Shown: in pieces, positions 18,802 to 27,759 of the stretch | How the letters are laid out: each line of letters begins with the position of its first letter | Numbering within the stretch: the stretch's first letter is position 1 | Assembly (NCBI RefSeq): GCF_035944375.1 | Contig: NZ_DASZBE010000007.1 | DNA from: Allobosea sp035944375 | Lineage (GTDB): Bacteria > Pseudomonadota > Alphaproteobacteria > Rhizobiales > Beijerinckiaceae | Length of the DNA: 64,000 nt | Reading direction: 5' to 3' (one strand) | Translations under genes and position numbers: made by a program | The notes under the pieces: model-generated | The model's input: only the letters and a program-made list of their open reading frames with translations | What the model was told of the DNA's origin: nothing | The model's database searches: none

Positions 18802-19754
18802 GCGTGCGCCACCCGCGGGTCGAGCCAGGCGTGGACGAGTTCGACCACGAGGTTGAGCAGCAGGAACAGCACCGAAATCGTCAGCACGATGCCGACCACC
18901 ATGGGATAGTCGCGGCCCTCGACCGCGCGCAGCAGCGGCGTCGACATGCCCGGCCAGTTGAAGACGTATTCGACCAGCACCGTGCCGCCGAGCAGCGTGC
19001 CCATCTGCAGGCCGAGCACGGTGACGACCGGGTTCAGCGCGTTGCGCAGGACATGCACGACGATGACGCGGGTGGGCGAGAGGCCCTTGGCGCGGGCGGT
19101 GCGGACATAATCGTTGGCGAGCGCGTCCAGCATCGCTGCGCGCGTCATCCTGAACAGGACGGCGGCCAGCCCCTTGGCGATGGCAATGGCGGGCAGGATC
19201 AGCAGCTTCAGATGCTGCACCGGGTCCTGCGCGAAGGGCACGAAGCCACCGGCCGGCATGATCCGCAGCGTCTGCGCGAAGAGCAGCACGAGCAGCGTGC
19301 CCAGCACGAAGACGGGCACGGCCAGCAGCAGCGCAGTGACGCCAGAAGCGGCGCGGTCGAAGGCGCCACCGCGATCGAGCGCGGCAAAGACACCCGCCGG
19401 CACGCCGACCAGGATGGCGATGACGCTGCCGGCCGCGATCAGTTCCAGCGTCCGCGGCAGACGCAGCGCGATCTCGCTGATGACGGGATAGTCGTCGATG
19501 AGGGAGGTGCCGAGATCACCGCGCAGCAGCCCACTGATGAAGGCGGCGTATTGCACGAAGAGCGGCCGCTCCAGCCCGAGCTTCTCGCGCAGCTCGGCGA
19601 CGGAGGCCGGGTCGGGCGAGACGCCGCCCGTCGAGAGCAGGAGCTCGGCGGGGTCGCCGGGCACCATGTGCAGCGCCAGGAAAACGATCGTCGCGACGAG
19701 CCAGGCGAGGCCTGCGACGACCGTCAGCTTGCGCGCCAGCCAGGTCGCGCTCAT
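18798..19754 (-). CDS. Dipeptide/oligopeptide-type ABC permease, DppB-like
   Basis: A 318-residue permease with six predicted membrane segments, the N-terminal LHMVPGDPAELLL typical of DppB/OppB, and the cytoplasmic loop MLDALANDYVRTARAKGLSP. It overlaps both neighbours by 4 bases (ATGA type), so translation is probably coupled. No ATP-binding gene follows anywhere in the operon. Confidence 0.93.
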   Translation of the reverse strand: MSATWLARKLTVVAGLAWLVATIVFLALHMVPGDPAELLLSTGGVSPDPASVAELREKLGLERPLFVQYAAFISGLLRGDLGTSLIDDYPVISEIALRLPRTLELIAAGSVIAILVGVPAGVFAALDRGGAFDRAASGVTALLLAVPVFVLGTLLVLLFAQTLRIMPAGGFVPFAQDPVQHLKLLILPAIAIAKGLAAVLFRMTRAAMLDALANDYVRTARAKGLSPTRVIVVHVLRNALNPVVTVLGLQMGTLLGGTVLVEYVFNWPGMSTPLLRAVEGRDYPMVVGIVLTISVLFLLLNLVVELVHAWLDPRVAHA

Positions 19755-21283
19755 CCGAAATAGGTCTCTTCGAGCATGTTGCCGGAGGAGTTGGAGAGGG
19801 CGCCGGGCAGGTTGGTGAAGCCCATCACGCTCTTGTCCATGCCATAGCCCTGCGAGCGCCAGGCGAGGCCGACGAGCGGCACCTCCTCGAGCGCTGCCCG
19901 CTGCATCTCCTTGTAGATTTCGACGCGCTTGGCCTGGTCGAACTCGGCGCGGCCCTTGGCCAGGGCTGCGATGGTGCGCGGCGCGTCGACGCGGAAGGAG
20001 CGGCCATGGCTCGGCGAGAGCGAGGTGTCGAGAACGACCGTCAGCCCGTCGGGGTCGTTATTGTCCGAGGAGACGCCGTGGATCGCCATGTCGTACTGGC
20101 CCTTGGAGCCGCGGGCGACGCGGGTCGACCAGTCGGGCAGCTGCAGTTCGCACTGGATGCCGATGGCAGCGAGATGCTGCTGGACGATCTCGGCGGTGTC
20201 CTTGTGCATGCCGAACTGCGCCGTCGCGAGCAGTGTGGTCTGGAAGCCGTTGCCGAATCCGGCCTCGGTCAGCAACGCCTTGGCGCGGGCAGGGTCGTAG
20301 TTCCAGCCATGCGCGAGGTCCTTGTCCCACCAGGGCGTGCCCTCGACGATCGGCAGCCCCTCGAGCGGCTTGCCGCGGCCGAAGAAGGCAACCTTGACGA
20401 TGTCCTCGCGTCGCACCGCATGGGCGACGGCGCGGCGCACGCGCGGATCGTTGAAAGGCGGCTTGGTGCCGTTGAAGAGCACGTCCATGAACGGCCCCTG
20501 CTGGGTGTCGAGCTTGAGGCGCGGATCGGCCTCGACCGCCGCCATCGACTGCCAGGGGACGTATTCGATCATGTCGACATCGCCCGATTGCAGGGCGGCG
20601 AAGCGCAGGTTCTCGTCGGCATAGACGACGAATTTGATGCCCTTCAGCTTCGGGATGCCGGGCTTGTAGAATTTGTCGAAGGCCGCGATCTCGACCGAGG
20701 AGCCGCGCTCCTGACCGACCAGCCGGAAGGGGCCGGCGCCGATGAACTCGGTGGGCGTCGATTTCCGCGAGAGGATGAAGGTGTTGTAGTTGCCAAACCA
20801 GCTCGGCAGCGTCGCCTGCGGCGTCTTGGTGACCAGGCGGATCGTGCCGGGATCAGGGATCTCGATGCGCTCGACGCTCTGGAACTGGCTCCGCATATAA
20901 GCGGTCGATTTCTCGCCGGCGATCTGCTCGATCGACCACTTCACGTCCTCGGCGGTGACCGGATCGCCATTGTGGAAGACGCAGCCGGGCCGGAGCTTGA
21001 AGACCCAGGCGCCGTCGCCGTCGAGCGACCAGGAGGTCGCCAGTTCGCCGCGCAGTTCGCCATTGGCGCCATAGGAGACGAGGCTGCGGTGGATCAGCAT
21101 CTTGACCGTGCCGGCCGAGGCGCCGGTCGAGACCCAGGGCTGGAGATTGGGCGGAAAGGCCGACAGGCCGTAGCGCAGGATGCCGGCGGCACGCTGGGCG
21201 CTGGCCGGGCGGGAGAGCAAGGGCAGGCTCGCGAAGGGCGCGGCCAGGCCGGCGGCCAGCATCGTGCGGCGTGAGATCGTCAT
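19751..21283 (-). CDS. Peptide/nickel-type ABC solute-binding protein (SBP family 5)
   Basis: A 510-residue family 5 binding protein. The start at 21283 has a GAGGAGAAAG ribosome site; the longer frame from 21421 lacks one. The N-terminus carries a twin-arginine-like signal (ISRRTMLAAGLAAP) ending in PASAQ. Family marks are LRPGCVFHNGDPVTAEDVKW and VRRAVAHAVRREDIV. It is first of the operon binding protein, DppB, DppC, creatininase, gamma-glutamyltransferase, hydroxyacid dehydrogenase. The divergent GntR gene probably controls it. Confidence 0.92.
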   Translation of the reverse strand: MTISRRTMLAAGLAAPFASLPLLSRPASAQRAAGILRYGLSAFPPNLQPWVSTGASAGTVKMLIHRSLVSYGANGELRGELATSWSLDGDGAWVFKLRPGCVFHNGDPVTAEDVKWSIEQIAGEKSTAYMRSQFQSVERIEIPDPGTIRLVTKTPQATLPSWFGNYNTFILSRKSTPTEFIGAGPFRLVGQERGSSVEIAAFDKFYKPGIPKLKGIKFVVYADENLRFAALQSGDVDMIEYVPWQSMAAVEADPRLKLDTQQGPFMDVLFNGTKPPFNDPRVRRAVAHAVRREDIVKVAFFGRGKPLEGLPIVEGTPWWDKDLAHGWNYDPARAKALLTEAGFGNGFQTTLLATAQFGMHKDTAEIVQQHLAAIGIQCELQLPDWSTRVARGSKGQYDMAIHGVSSDNNDPDGLTVVLDTSLSPSHGRSFRVDAPRTIAALAKGRAEFDQAKRVEIYKEMQRAALEEVPLVGLAWRSQGYGMDKSVMGFTNLPGALSNSSGNMLEETYFG

Positions 21284-21412
21284 CGGCTTTCTCCTCGCTG
21301 TGGTCGTCGTCGCCGGGCGCATTGTCGCGTCTGTCCGGCGTCCCTCGTCTGGCAAGAAGAGCGCCATCGGGGCTTCGACGCCAGTCCGGCAGCGCATGGC
21401 GGCCATGCGTCG

Positions 21413-21420
21413 TGTATACA
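21413..21420. promoter_or_regulatory. Candidate GntR operator TGTATACA
   Basis: A perfect 8-bp palindrome in the divergent gap between the binding-protein gene (start 21283) and the GntR gene (start 21495), 74 bases before the latter. GTATAC-centred sites are known for several FCD-type GntR regulators. The short length makes the call tentative. Confidence 0.4.
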
Positions 21421-21494
21421 TGGCGGATTTTTGATGTCTGGCACCGAAGCGCCTAGAGTTGCCGCATCGACATGCCCGATGAGGACTCCCGACG

Positions 21495-22196
21495 TTGAAC
21501 GTGATGACGCCGCCCCAGGTGCAGGATGCCGAGAGCCGGCCGGCTCGCGAGCGGGTCTATGCGCATGTCCGCGAGCAGATCCTGCGCGGCGTCTATGCCG
21601 GAGGCTCCTTCGTCGAGGAGGAGGCGATCTCCTCGGTTATGGGCGTGTCGCGGACGCCGGTCCGCGAGGCGTTTCACCGGCTTGAGGCGGAGCGCTTCAT
21701 CGACCTGCTGCCGCGCCGCGGGGCGCTGGTGCGGCAGGTCACGGCACAGGAACTGGCCGATCTCTACGAGACGCGCCGCATGATCGAGGGCTACGCCGTC
21801 GCCCGCATCTGCCGGGAAAGGATCGTGCTGCCCGAGACGATGGAGGCGATCCTCGACCGGCTCGACGCGATCGCCGGCAGCGACCATTTCGCCCGCGTCG
21901 AGCTCAACCGCGAATTCCATTTCGGCATGGTTCAGGCGCTCGGCAACGAGGTGCTGTCGGAACTCTACCAGTCGCTGGGGGCGCGCCAGCAACGCGTTGC
22001 GATGCGGGCGCTGGCGGTGGATCCGGGGCGGATCGAGCGCATTCGCGTCGAGCACCGCGAGTTCATCGCGGCGCTGCGTGCCTTCGACGAGGGGCGGGCG
22101 CGCGCCGTCCTCGACGAGCATCTGCGTCCTGTGACCGGGGTGGTGTCACGCCTGCCGGGTTACGGCCCGCCAGGCGCGAGCGATGCGGGCGCTTGA
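21495..22196 (+). CDS. GntR-family regulator, FCD subfamily
   Basis: A 233-residue regulator with a winged helix-turn-helix (about residues 20-80, IPVREAF-like SRTPVREAFHRLEAERFIDL) and an FCD domain with NREFHFGMVQALGNEVL and EHREFIAALRAFD, which supply the usual metal-binding His residues. The start codon is TTG at 21495 (ttgaacgtgatgacg), or the ATG 9 bases later. It is divergent from the peptide-transport operon. Confidence 0.9.
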   Translation: MNVMTPPQVQDAESRPARERVYAHVREQILRGVYAGGSFVEEEAISSVMGVSRTPVREAFHRLEAERFIDLLPRRGALVRQVTAQELADLYETRRMIEGYAVARICRERIVLPETMEAILDRLDAIAGSDHFARVELNREFHFGMVQALGNEVLSELYQSLGARQQRVAMRALAVDPGRIERIRVEHREFIAALRAFDEGRARAVLDEHLRPVTGVVSRLPGYGPPGASDAGA

Positions 22197-22202
22197 TCGC
22201 GT

Positions 22203-23204
22203 TCAGACCGGGATCAACTGCATCGGCGCCGGGTAATAGCGGAAGCCTTCGCCCGCCTTGGCGAGGTTGCCAAAGCCCGGCCAGGCGAAGTGATAGGACA
22301 TCACCGGAGTCTTCTCCTGCGCCAGCATCGTCAGAAGCCTGACGCGGGACTGCACCGCCTGCTTGGGGTCGCTGTCATAGGCGAATTCGAGCCGGGGGTT
22401 CTCGGTCAGCAGCACGGCGTGGTGCGTCAGGTCGCCGAGGAAGACGAAGGATTTGCCCGCAGAGGCGACCTTGAAGATGTGGTGGCCGGCGGTGTGGCCG
22501 GGCGCGGCAATCGCCTGCACGCCGGGCAGGAATTCCTGCTGGTCCTTGAAGAAGACGATGCGGTCGCGCACCGGCAACAGGTTCGCGCGGGCATGCTCGA
22601 CGAAGGCCTTGAGCGGCGAGCCGAGCTTGCCCTCGTCGGTCCAGAAATCGAAGTCGATCTGGCTGATATGGATCCGGGCATTCGGGAAGAGCGGCTTGCC
22701 GTCGGCGCTGCAGATGCCGCCGATATGGTCGATATGGGCATGGCTGCAGACGATGTCGTCGATGTCGCCGGGCTTGATGCCGGCTTCCTCCATGCTCTTG
22801 GCGAGGCGACCCGTCGTCGGACCGAACATCTTCGAGAAGCCCATGCCGGTATCGAACATGACGAGCCGGTCGCCGAAATTCACGATCGGGATGTTCTGCT
22901 CGAGGACGACATTGTCCTTGGGCAGGAAGCTGCTTTCCAGCATGCCGTAGACGGTTTCCTTCGGCACGCCGAGAAAGCTCGTGCCGGGGTCGCCGAGCGG
23001 CAGCGGTCCGTCCGAGACGACGGTGACCTCCGCCGTTCCCAGCATGAAGCGGTAGAAATAGGCCGGCTGCGTCTTCGAGAGCGGCGCCTTGGCGGCCGCC
23101 GGGCCGATGAGCGGGAGACTGCCACCGGTGGCGGCGAGGGCGGCGGCTGCGCCCAGGAAGCCGCGGCGGCTCGCCGACGGCAGACGGAACGGGTCGTTCG
23201 ACAT
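22203..23204 (-). CDS. Exported metallo-beta-lactamase-fold hydrolase
   Basis: A 333-residue protein starting at 23204 behind a GGAGGAAATG ribosome site. The N-terminus has a clear twin-arginine signal (ASRRGFLGAAAALAATGG) ending near GPAAAKA, which suggests export in folded, metal-loaded form. The zinc motif is HAHIDHIGG, with further ligands in PGHTAGHH and, near the end, YHFAWPG. The middle resembles quorum-quenching lactonases and methyl-parathion hydrolase type enzymes, but the substrate is unknown. It is divergent from the LysR gene. Confidence 0.88.
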   Translation of the reverse strand: MSNDPFRLPSASRRGFLGAAAALAATGGSLPLIGPAAAKAPLSKTQPAYFYRFMLGTAEVTVVSDGPLPLGDPGTSFLGVPKETVYGMLESSFLPKDNVVLEQNIPIVNFGDRLVMFDTGMGFSKMFGPTTGRLAKSMEEAGIKPGDIDDIVCSHAHIDHIGGICSADGKPLFPNARIHISQIDFDFWTDEGKLGSPLKAFVEHARANLLPVRDRIVFFKDQQEFLPGVQAIAAPGHTAGHHIFKVASAGKSFVFLGDLTHHAVLLTENPRLEFAYDSDPKQAVQSRVRLLTMLAQEKTPVMSYHFAWPGFGNLAKAGEGFRYYPAPMQLIPV

Positions 23205-23417
23205 GGCATTTCCTCCGGGATCATTGCGATGGGGCCGGCCTTCGGGGCCTGTTCTGTGGGGCTTGCGCGAAGGGCGACGGAGCGCCTGCGGATCCGGGGA
23301 GAACGATGCACCCGCGCGCGCGGGTTCGACCAATACCGCTTCGCTCTAGCCGCCATAACGCAAAGCTGGCGCAGTCGCGGGGTGTCGCTGGTCATGGGTG
23401 CGCGGCGCCGCTATGCA

Positions 23418-23439
23418 GGCCTGCGGCTTGCCGCAGGCC
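23418..23439. promoter_or_regulatory. Perfect 10-bp hairpin just before the LysR ribosome site
   Basis: GGCCTGCGGC, TT, GCCGCAGGCC form a perfect inverted repeat 19 bases before the LysR start codon, next to the AGGGAG ribosome site at 23441-23446. There is no T run, so it is not a usual terminator. It could limit translation or be a protein site. Confidence 0.45.
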
Positions 23440-23458
23440 CAGGGAGACCCGAACGGCG

Positions 23459-24421
23459 ATGGATCTACGCCAGCTCCGCTATTTCGCGGCCATCGTCGAG
23501 CAGGGGTCCTTCTCGAAGGCCGCCACCAAGCTGCGCGTGGCTCAACCCGCGCTCAGCCAGCATCTGCGCCATATGGAGGATGAACTCGGCGTGGCGCTGC
23601 TGCATCGCGGCACGCGCGGCGTGCTGCCGACGGAGGCCGGCGAGCGCCTGCTCGCTCGGGCGCACATCATCCTGGCCGAGTTCGGGGCGCTGCGCGAGGC
23701 GGTGCGCGGCGAGGCCGAACTGCCGGGCGGCGAGGTCCGGATCGGCCTGCCGGGAACCGTCAGCGAGCAGTTCAGCGTGCCGCTGATCCAGGCGGCGCGC
23801 GAGCGCTATCCGGCCATCCGTATCCGGATCGCCGAGGCGATGAGCGGCTTCGTGCTCGACTGGCTGCGCCGCGGCGAGGTCGATCTGGCGATGATCTACT
23901 CGACCTCCGACCCCAAGGGGCTCGGCATCCACCATGTCCTGACCGAGGAGCTTTGCCTGTTCTGCGCCCCCGGTGTGACGGGCGCGCCGGCGCCGGCGGG
24001 GCAGGCTGTCGCGATGGCCGATGCGGCGGCGCTCGACCTGATCCTGCCCGGCATCGGGCACGGCCTGCGCGACCAGATCGACGAGGCGGCGGCCTCGGCC
24101 GGGGCGACCATCCAGCCGGCGATCGAGATCGAATCCTACAGCCAGATCAAGCGACTGGTGGAGCAGGGCTTCGGCTACAGCATCCTGCCGCGGATGGCGG
24201 TGGCGGCGCAGGAGAAGGCCGGGCTGTTCCGGACCTGGCCGCTGGAGCGACCGACGCTCTACCGCAAGGTCTACCTCGCCTATTCGACCGAGCGGCCGAT
24301 GCCGGCGGCGGCGCGCGCCATCGGGCAATTGTCCTGGGAGATCCTGCGCGGCCTCGTCACCGACGAGACCTGGACGGCGACGCTGGGCCAGGATGGCGGA
24401 CCGCCGACGCTGTACGGGTGA
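23459..24421 (+). CDS. LysR-family transcriptional regulator
   Basis: A 320-residue regulator. The start at 23459 (MDLRQLRYFAAIVEQGSF) gives the canonical N-terminus; the upstream extension to 23306 is noncoding. The helix-turn-helix spans about residues 3-60, with ATKLRVAQPALSQHLRHMED, and a periplasmic-binding-like effector domain spans about 90-295. LysR proteins usually control the divergent neighbour, here the exported metallo-beta-lactamase-fold gene, or the downstream acyl-CoA genes. It shows similarity to nitrogen assimilation (Nac/CbbR-like) members only in general layout. Confidence 0.93.
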   Translation: MDLRQLRYFAAIVEQGSFSKAATKLRVAQPALSQHLRHMEDELGVALLHRGTRGVLPTEAGERLLARAHIILAEFGALREAVRGEAELPGGEVRIGLPGTVSEQFSVPLIQAARERYPAIRIRIAEAMSGFVLDWLRRGEVDLAMIYSTSDPKGLGIHHVLTEELCLFCAPGVTGAPAPAGQAVAMADAAALDLILPGIGHGLRDQIDEAAASAGATIQPAIEIESYSQIKRLVEQGFGYSILPRMAVAAQEKAGLFRTWPLERPTLYRKVYLAYSTERPMPAAARAIGQLSWEILRGLVTDETWTATLGQDGGPPTLYG

Positions 24422-24438
24422 GGCTGGCGGCGCGCCGG

Positions 24439-25278
24439 TTACACCGGACACGCCGTTCCTTCCATCCGCAGGCGCCCATCGGCGCCCTCCGTCCAGGTCT
24501 TGATGCTGCCGTCGGGATTGCGCCGGGCTTTTACGAGAAAGCGGCCACCGGCGATCAGCGGGCTCAGGCCGCGATAGTCGAGCGCCAGCGTCGTCGTCCC
24601 CGCCAGCGTGGCCGCGATGTTGAGCATCAGCGTCGCCTGGATCGGGCCATGGACGACGAGCCCGGCATAGCCTTCCTCGGCCGTCGCATAGGGCTGGTCG
24701 TAATGGATGCGGTGGCCGTTGAAGGTCAGGGCCGAGTAGCGGAAGAGCAGGGTCGGGCTGGCTTCGACCTCCCAGACGAGATCGGCCGGCTGCGGCTCAG
24801 CCGTGGCGGCGGGCGCTGCGGCCGGCAGGCTTGAGGCCTCGCGGTAGACGATGTCGTGGCGCTCGCGCAGGGCGAGACCGCGCGGGGTCGAGACCTCGTG
24901 ATGGACGGCGACGAAGCAGAGCGCGCCGGTGCGGCCCTCCTTGGCCGTGACCTCGCCGATCGTCGAGCGGCGCGTGACGATGTCGCCCTCGCGCAGCGGC
25001 GCCAGCGCCTCGAGCCGCCCGCCCGCCCACATGCGGCGCGGAAGCGGCACGGGCGGCAGGAAATCGCCCTTCGCAGGGTGGCCATCGGGGCCGAGCGCGT
25101 TCATCGCCGCGATCGGCGGCGCCAGGCACCAGTGCAGCGCCAGCGGCGCCTCGCCTTCTGGGCCGGGCGCGAGATGGGGCATGAAGGTGGCCGCATAGCT
25201 CTCAATCAGGCGCGGCGTGACGACGTCGGAGGCCTCTTCCGTCCTGCCGATCCAGCGGCGGAGATGGTCGATGTCCAT
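24439..25278 (-). CDS. MaoC/hotdog-type hydratase (FAS1-like dehydratase family)
   Basis: A 279-residue double-hotdog protein. The family pattern includes LHWCLAPPIAAMNALGPDGHP, LPRRMWAGGRLEALAPLREGD, and the second-half RYSALTFNGHRIHYDQPYA followed by GLVVHGPIQATLM, where hydratase 2 enzymes have catalytic Asp and His. Members hydrate or dehydrate mesaconyl-type acyl-CoA. The start at 25278 is chosen because the alternative ATG at 25299 lies inside the repeat at 25295-25369. It is the last of three leftward acyl-CoA genes. Confidence 0.85.
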   Translation of the reverse strand: MDIDHLRRWIGRTEEASDVVTPRLIESYAATFMPHLAPGPEGEAPLALHWCLAPPIAAMNALGPDGHPAKGDFLPPVPLPRRMWAGGRLEALAPLREGDIVTRRSTIGEVTAKEGRTGALCFVAVHHEVSTPRGLALRERHDIVYREASSLPAAAPAATAEPQPADLVWEVEASPTLLFRYSALTFNGHRIHYDQPYATAEEGYAGLVVHGPIQATLMLNIAATLAGTTTLALDYRGLSPLIAGGRFLVKARRNPDGSIKTWTEGADGRLRMEGTACPV

Positions 25279-25294
25279 ATGCTTTTCCCGGGGC

Positions 25295-25369
25295 GTCATT
25301 CTCGGGCGCAGCGGAGCGGAGACCCGAGAAACTCTGGCAGGAGATGCTCGGGTCGAGCCCGAGCATGAC
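25295..25369. repeat. Dispersed palindromic intergenic repeat, diverged copy
   Basis: A 75-bp element of the same type as 2628-2706 and 40121-40201. It begins GTCATTCTCGGG and ends GCTCGGGTCGAGCCCGAGC followed by ATGAC, so each end can fold. It separates the acyl-CoA dehydrogenase gene from the downstream hydratase gene. Confidence 0.75.
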
Positions 25370-25377
25370 GTGTGGCT

Positions 25378-26550
25378 TCAATAGGAGCGCGGCATGCCCA
25401 GCACATGCTCCGCGAGATAGGACAGGATCAGATTGGTCGAGATCGGGGCCACCTGATAAAGTCGTGTCTCCCTGAACTTGCGCTCGATGTCGTATTCCTC
25501 GGCGAAGCCGAAGCCGCCATGGGTCTGGATGCAGGCATTGGCCGCCTCGAAGGAGGCCTCCGCCGCGAGCATCTTCGCCATGTTGGCCTCCGCGCCGGCA
25601 TTCTCGCCGGCCTCGTAGAGCCGCACCGCCTCTCGCACCATCAATTCGGCGGCGCGCATATTGGCGTAGGCCTTGGCAATCGGGAACTGGATGCCCTGGT
25701 TCTGGCCGATCGGTCGGCCGAACACCTGCCGCTCTTTGGCATAGGCCGAAGCCTTCTCGATGAACCATTTGGCGTCGCCGACGCATTCGGCCGCGATCAG
25801 GATGCGCTCGGCGTTCATGCCCGAGAGGATGTAGCGGAAGCCCTTGCCCTCCTCGCCGACGAGGTTGTCAGCGGGAATGCGGACATTGTCGAAGAAGACC
25901 TCGGTGGTGGCGTGGTTCATCATCGTCCGGATCGGCCGAATCGTGAGTCCGCTTTTCAACGCCTCGCGCATGTCGAGCAGGAAGACCGAGAGTCCGTCGG
26001 TGCGCTTGGCGACCTGATCGCGGGGCGTGGTGCGGGCCAGCAGCAGCATCAGGTCCGACTGCGCGGCGCGGCTCGTCCAGATCTTCTGGCCGTTGACGAC
26101 GTAAGTGTCGCCCTCGCGCCTGGCGGTGGTGCGCAGTGCGGTGGTGTCAGTGCCGCTGGTCGGCTCGGTGACGCCGAAAGCCTGCAGGCGCAGTTCGCCC
26201 GAGGCGACACGCGGCAGCCAGGCCTGCTTCTGCGCCTCCGAGCCGTGGCGCAGCACCGTGCCCATCACATACATCTGCGCATGGCAGGCACCGCCATTGC
26301 AGCCCTGGCGCTGGATCTCCTCCATGATCACGCTCGCCGCCGACAGCGTCAGGCCGGCGCCGCCATAGGCCTCGGGGATCAGCGCCGAGAGGAAGCCGCT
26401 TTGCGTGAGCGCCGCGACGAACTCGGTCGGATAGGCCATCTCGCGGTCGAGCTTGCGCCAGTATTCGCCGGGGAAGCCGGCACAGAGGCGGGCGACGGCG
26501 TCGCGGATCTCGGCATGGTCGGATGGGTGCTGCATGGCTGCTGTCTTCAA
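25378..26550 (-). CDS. Acyl-CoA dehydrogenase
   Basis: A 390-residue flavoprotein of the acyl-CoA dehydrogenase family. Signatures are AFGVTEPTSGTDTTALRTTA (FAD-binding strand), the middle-domain GLTIRPIRTM, and the C-terminal CIQTHGGFGFAEEYDIER, where the catalytic base or its neighbour lies. It introduces a 2,3-double bond into an acyl-CoA. The next gene encodes a hydratase, consistent with consecutive steps. It overlaps the CoA-transferase gene by 4 bases. A second Met six codons in is an alternative start. Confidence 0.94.
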   Translation of the reverse strand: MKTAAMQHPSDHAEIRDAVARLCAGFPGEYWRKLDREMAYPTEFVAALTQSGFLSALIPEAYGGAGLTLSAASVIMEEIQRQGCNGGACHAQMYVMGTVLRHGSEAQKQAWLPRVASGELRLQAFGVTEPTSGTDTTALRTTARREGDTYVVNGQKIWTSRAAQSDLMLLLARTTPRDQVAKRTDGLSVFLLDMREALKSGLTIRPIRTMMNHATTEVFFDNVRIPADNLVGEEGKGFRYILSGMNAERILIAAECVGDAKWFIEKASAYAKERQVFGRPIGQNQGIQFPIAKAYANMRAAELMVREAVRLYEAGENAGAEANMAKMLAAEASFEAANACIQTHGGFGFAEEYDIERKFRETRLYQVAPISTNLILSYLAEHVLGMPRSY

Positions 26551-27680
26551 GGGCCTGTAGAGCGGCCGAATTCCGCCCGCAGCGCGTCATCATGCTGGCC
26601 GAGCGCCGGCACGGGGCGCATCGTCACGCGCTGCCCGTCGACGATGGCGGGCGGGGCGAGGACCTCGACGGGACCCGACGGCGTCGGCGTGGCCAGCGCG
26701 GTCGCGGCGGGGTGGGTGATCAGGTCGCCGACGCTGGAGACGGTGCCGTAGGCTATGGCGTAGCGATCAAGCGCGGCGGTGACCTCGGCGAAGGAGCGGG
26801 TTGCGAGCAGGGCCTGAACCTCGCGATCCACGGTGTCGCGCTGCCGCACCCGCAGGACATTGGTGGCGAAGCGGGCGTCCTCGGCCAGCGCCGCGCTGCC
26901 CAGAACCTCGCGGGCGAGGATCTGCCATTCGCGTTCGCTCTGGATCGAGATCAGCACATCGCCATCGGCCGTGGAGAAGACGCCATAGGGGGCGATGGAG
27001 GGGTGGGCGAGGCCGAGCCGCGGTGGCTCGATTCCGCCATAGCGCCGCGTCAGATAGGGCACGTTCATCAGGTCGCCGAGCGTGTCGAAAAGCGAGAGCT
27101 GGATTGCGGAGCCCTCGCCGGTCTTCGCACGGCGCAGAAGCGCCTCCAGAATGGCGGCATAGGCGGCCTGGCCGGTGGCGATGTCGGCGATCGAGACGCC
27201 GATGCGCGACGGCCCCGAGGCCTGCGTGCCGGTGATGGCGGCCAGCCCCGATTCGGCCTGGACCAAGAGGTCGTAGGCCTTGCGGGTGTGGTGCGGCGTG
27301 CCCGGCGCGTAGCCCGAGACGTCGCAGGTGATCAGGCGGGGATAGCGTGCACGCAGCTCGGCCGAGCCGAGGCCGAGCCGGCCGGTGGCACCCGGTGCGA
27401 GGTTCTGGATGAAGACATCGGCTTGGCCCAGCATGGCCTCGACCATGGCGCGGTCATCGGCCTGCTTGAGATCGACCCGGCAGGATTCCTTGCCCCGGTT
27501 CAGCCAGACGAAATAGGAGGACAGGCCCTTCGCATAGTCGTCATAGCCGCGGGCGAAGTCGCCTTCCGCGCGCTCCAGCTTGATGACGCGCGCGCCGGCA
27601 TCGGCGAGCTTGCAGGTCGCGGTCGGCACGGCCACCGCCTGCTCCAGCGCCACCACCAGAATTCCTTCGAGCGCGTTCAT
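26547..27680 (-). CDS. Class III CoA-transferase (CaiB/BaiF family)
   Basis: A 377-residue class III CoA-transferase. Marks are GARVIKLERAEGDFARGYDDY near residue 30, WLNRGKESCRVDLK, and IGVSIADIATGQAAYAAIL, with the Asp that forms the acyl-anhydride intermediate in this family. It would activate a dicarboxylic or similar acid by CoA transfer, before the acyl-CoA dehydrogenase and hydratase encoded downstream. It starts the leftward operon; the gap to the divergent Liv-type operon holds an 18-bp inverted repeat. Confidence 0.93.
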   Translation of the reverse strand: MNALEGILVVALEQAVAVPTATCKLADAGARVIKLERAEGDFARGYDDYAKGLSSYFVWLNRGKESCRVDLKQADDRAMVEAMLGQADVFIQNLAPGATGRLGLGSAELRARYPRLITCDVSGYAPGTPHHTRKAYDLLVQAESGLAAITGTQASGPSRIGVSIADIATGQAAYAAILEALLRRAKTGEGSAIQLSLFDTLGDLMNVPYLTRRYGGIEPPRLGLAHPSIAPYGVFSTADGDVLISIQSEREWQILAREVLGSAALAEDARFATNVLRVRQRDTVDREVQALLATRSFAEVTAALDRYAIAYGTVSSVGDLITHPAATALATPTPSGPVEVLAPPAIVDGQRVTMRPVPALGQHDDALRAEFGRSTGP

Positions 27681-27759
27681 CGTCGTTCCGGCGGTTCGCC
27701 TTGCCCATCACAATCGCAGACGGGCCGTCGAAGCCGGGGCCAAGTCAAATAGGGTTTTG

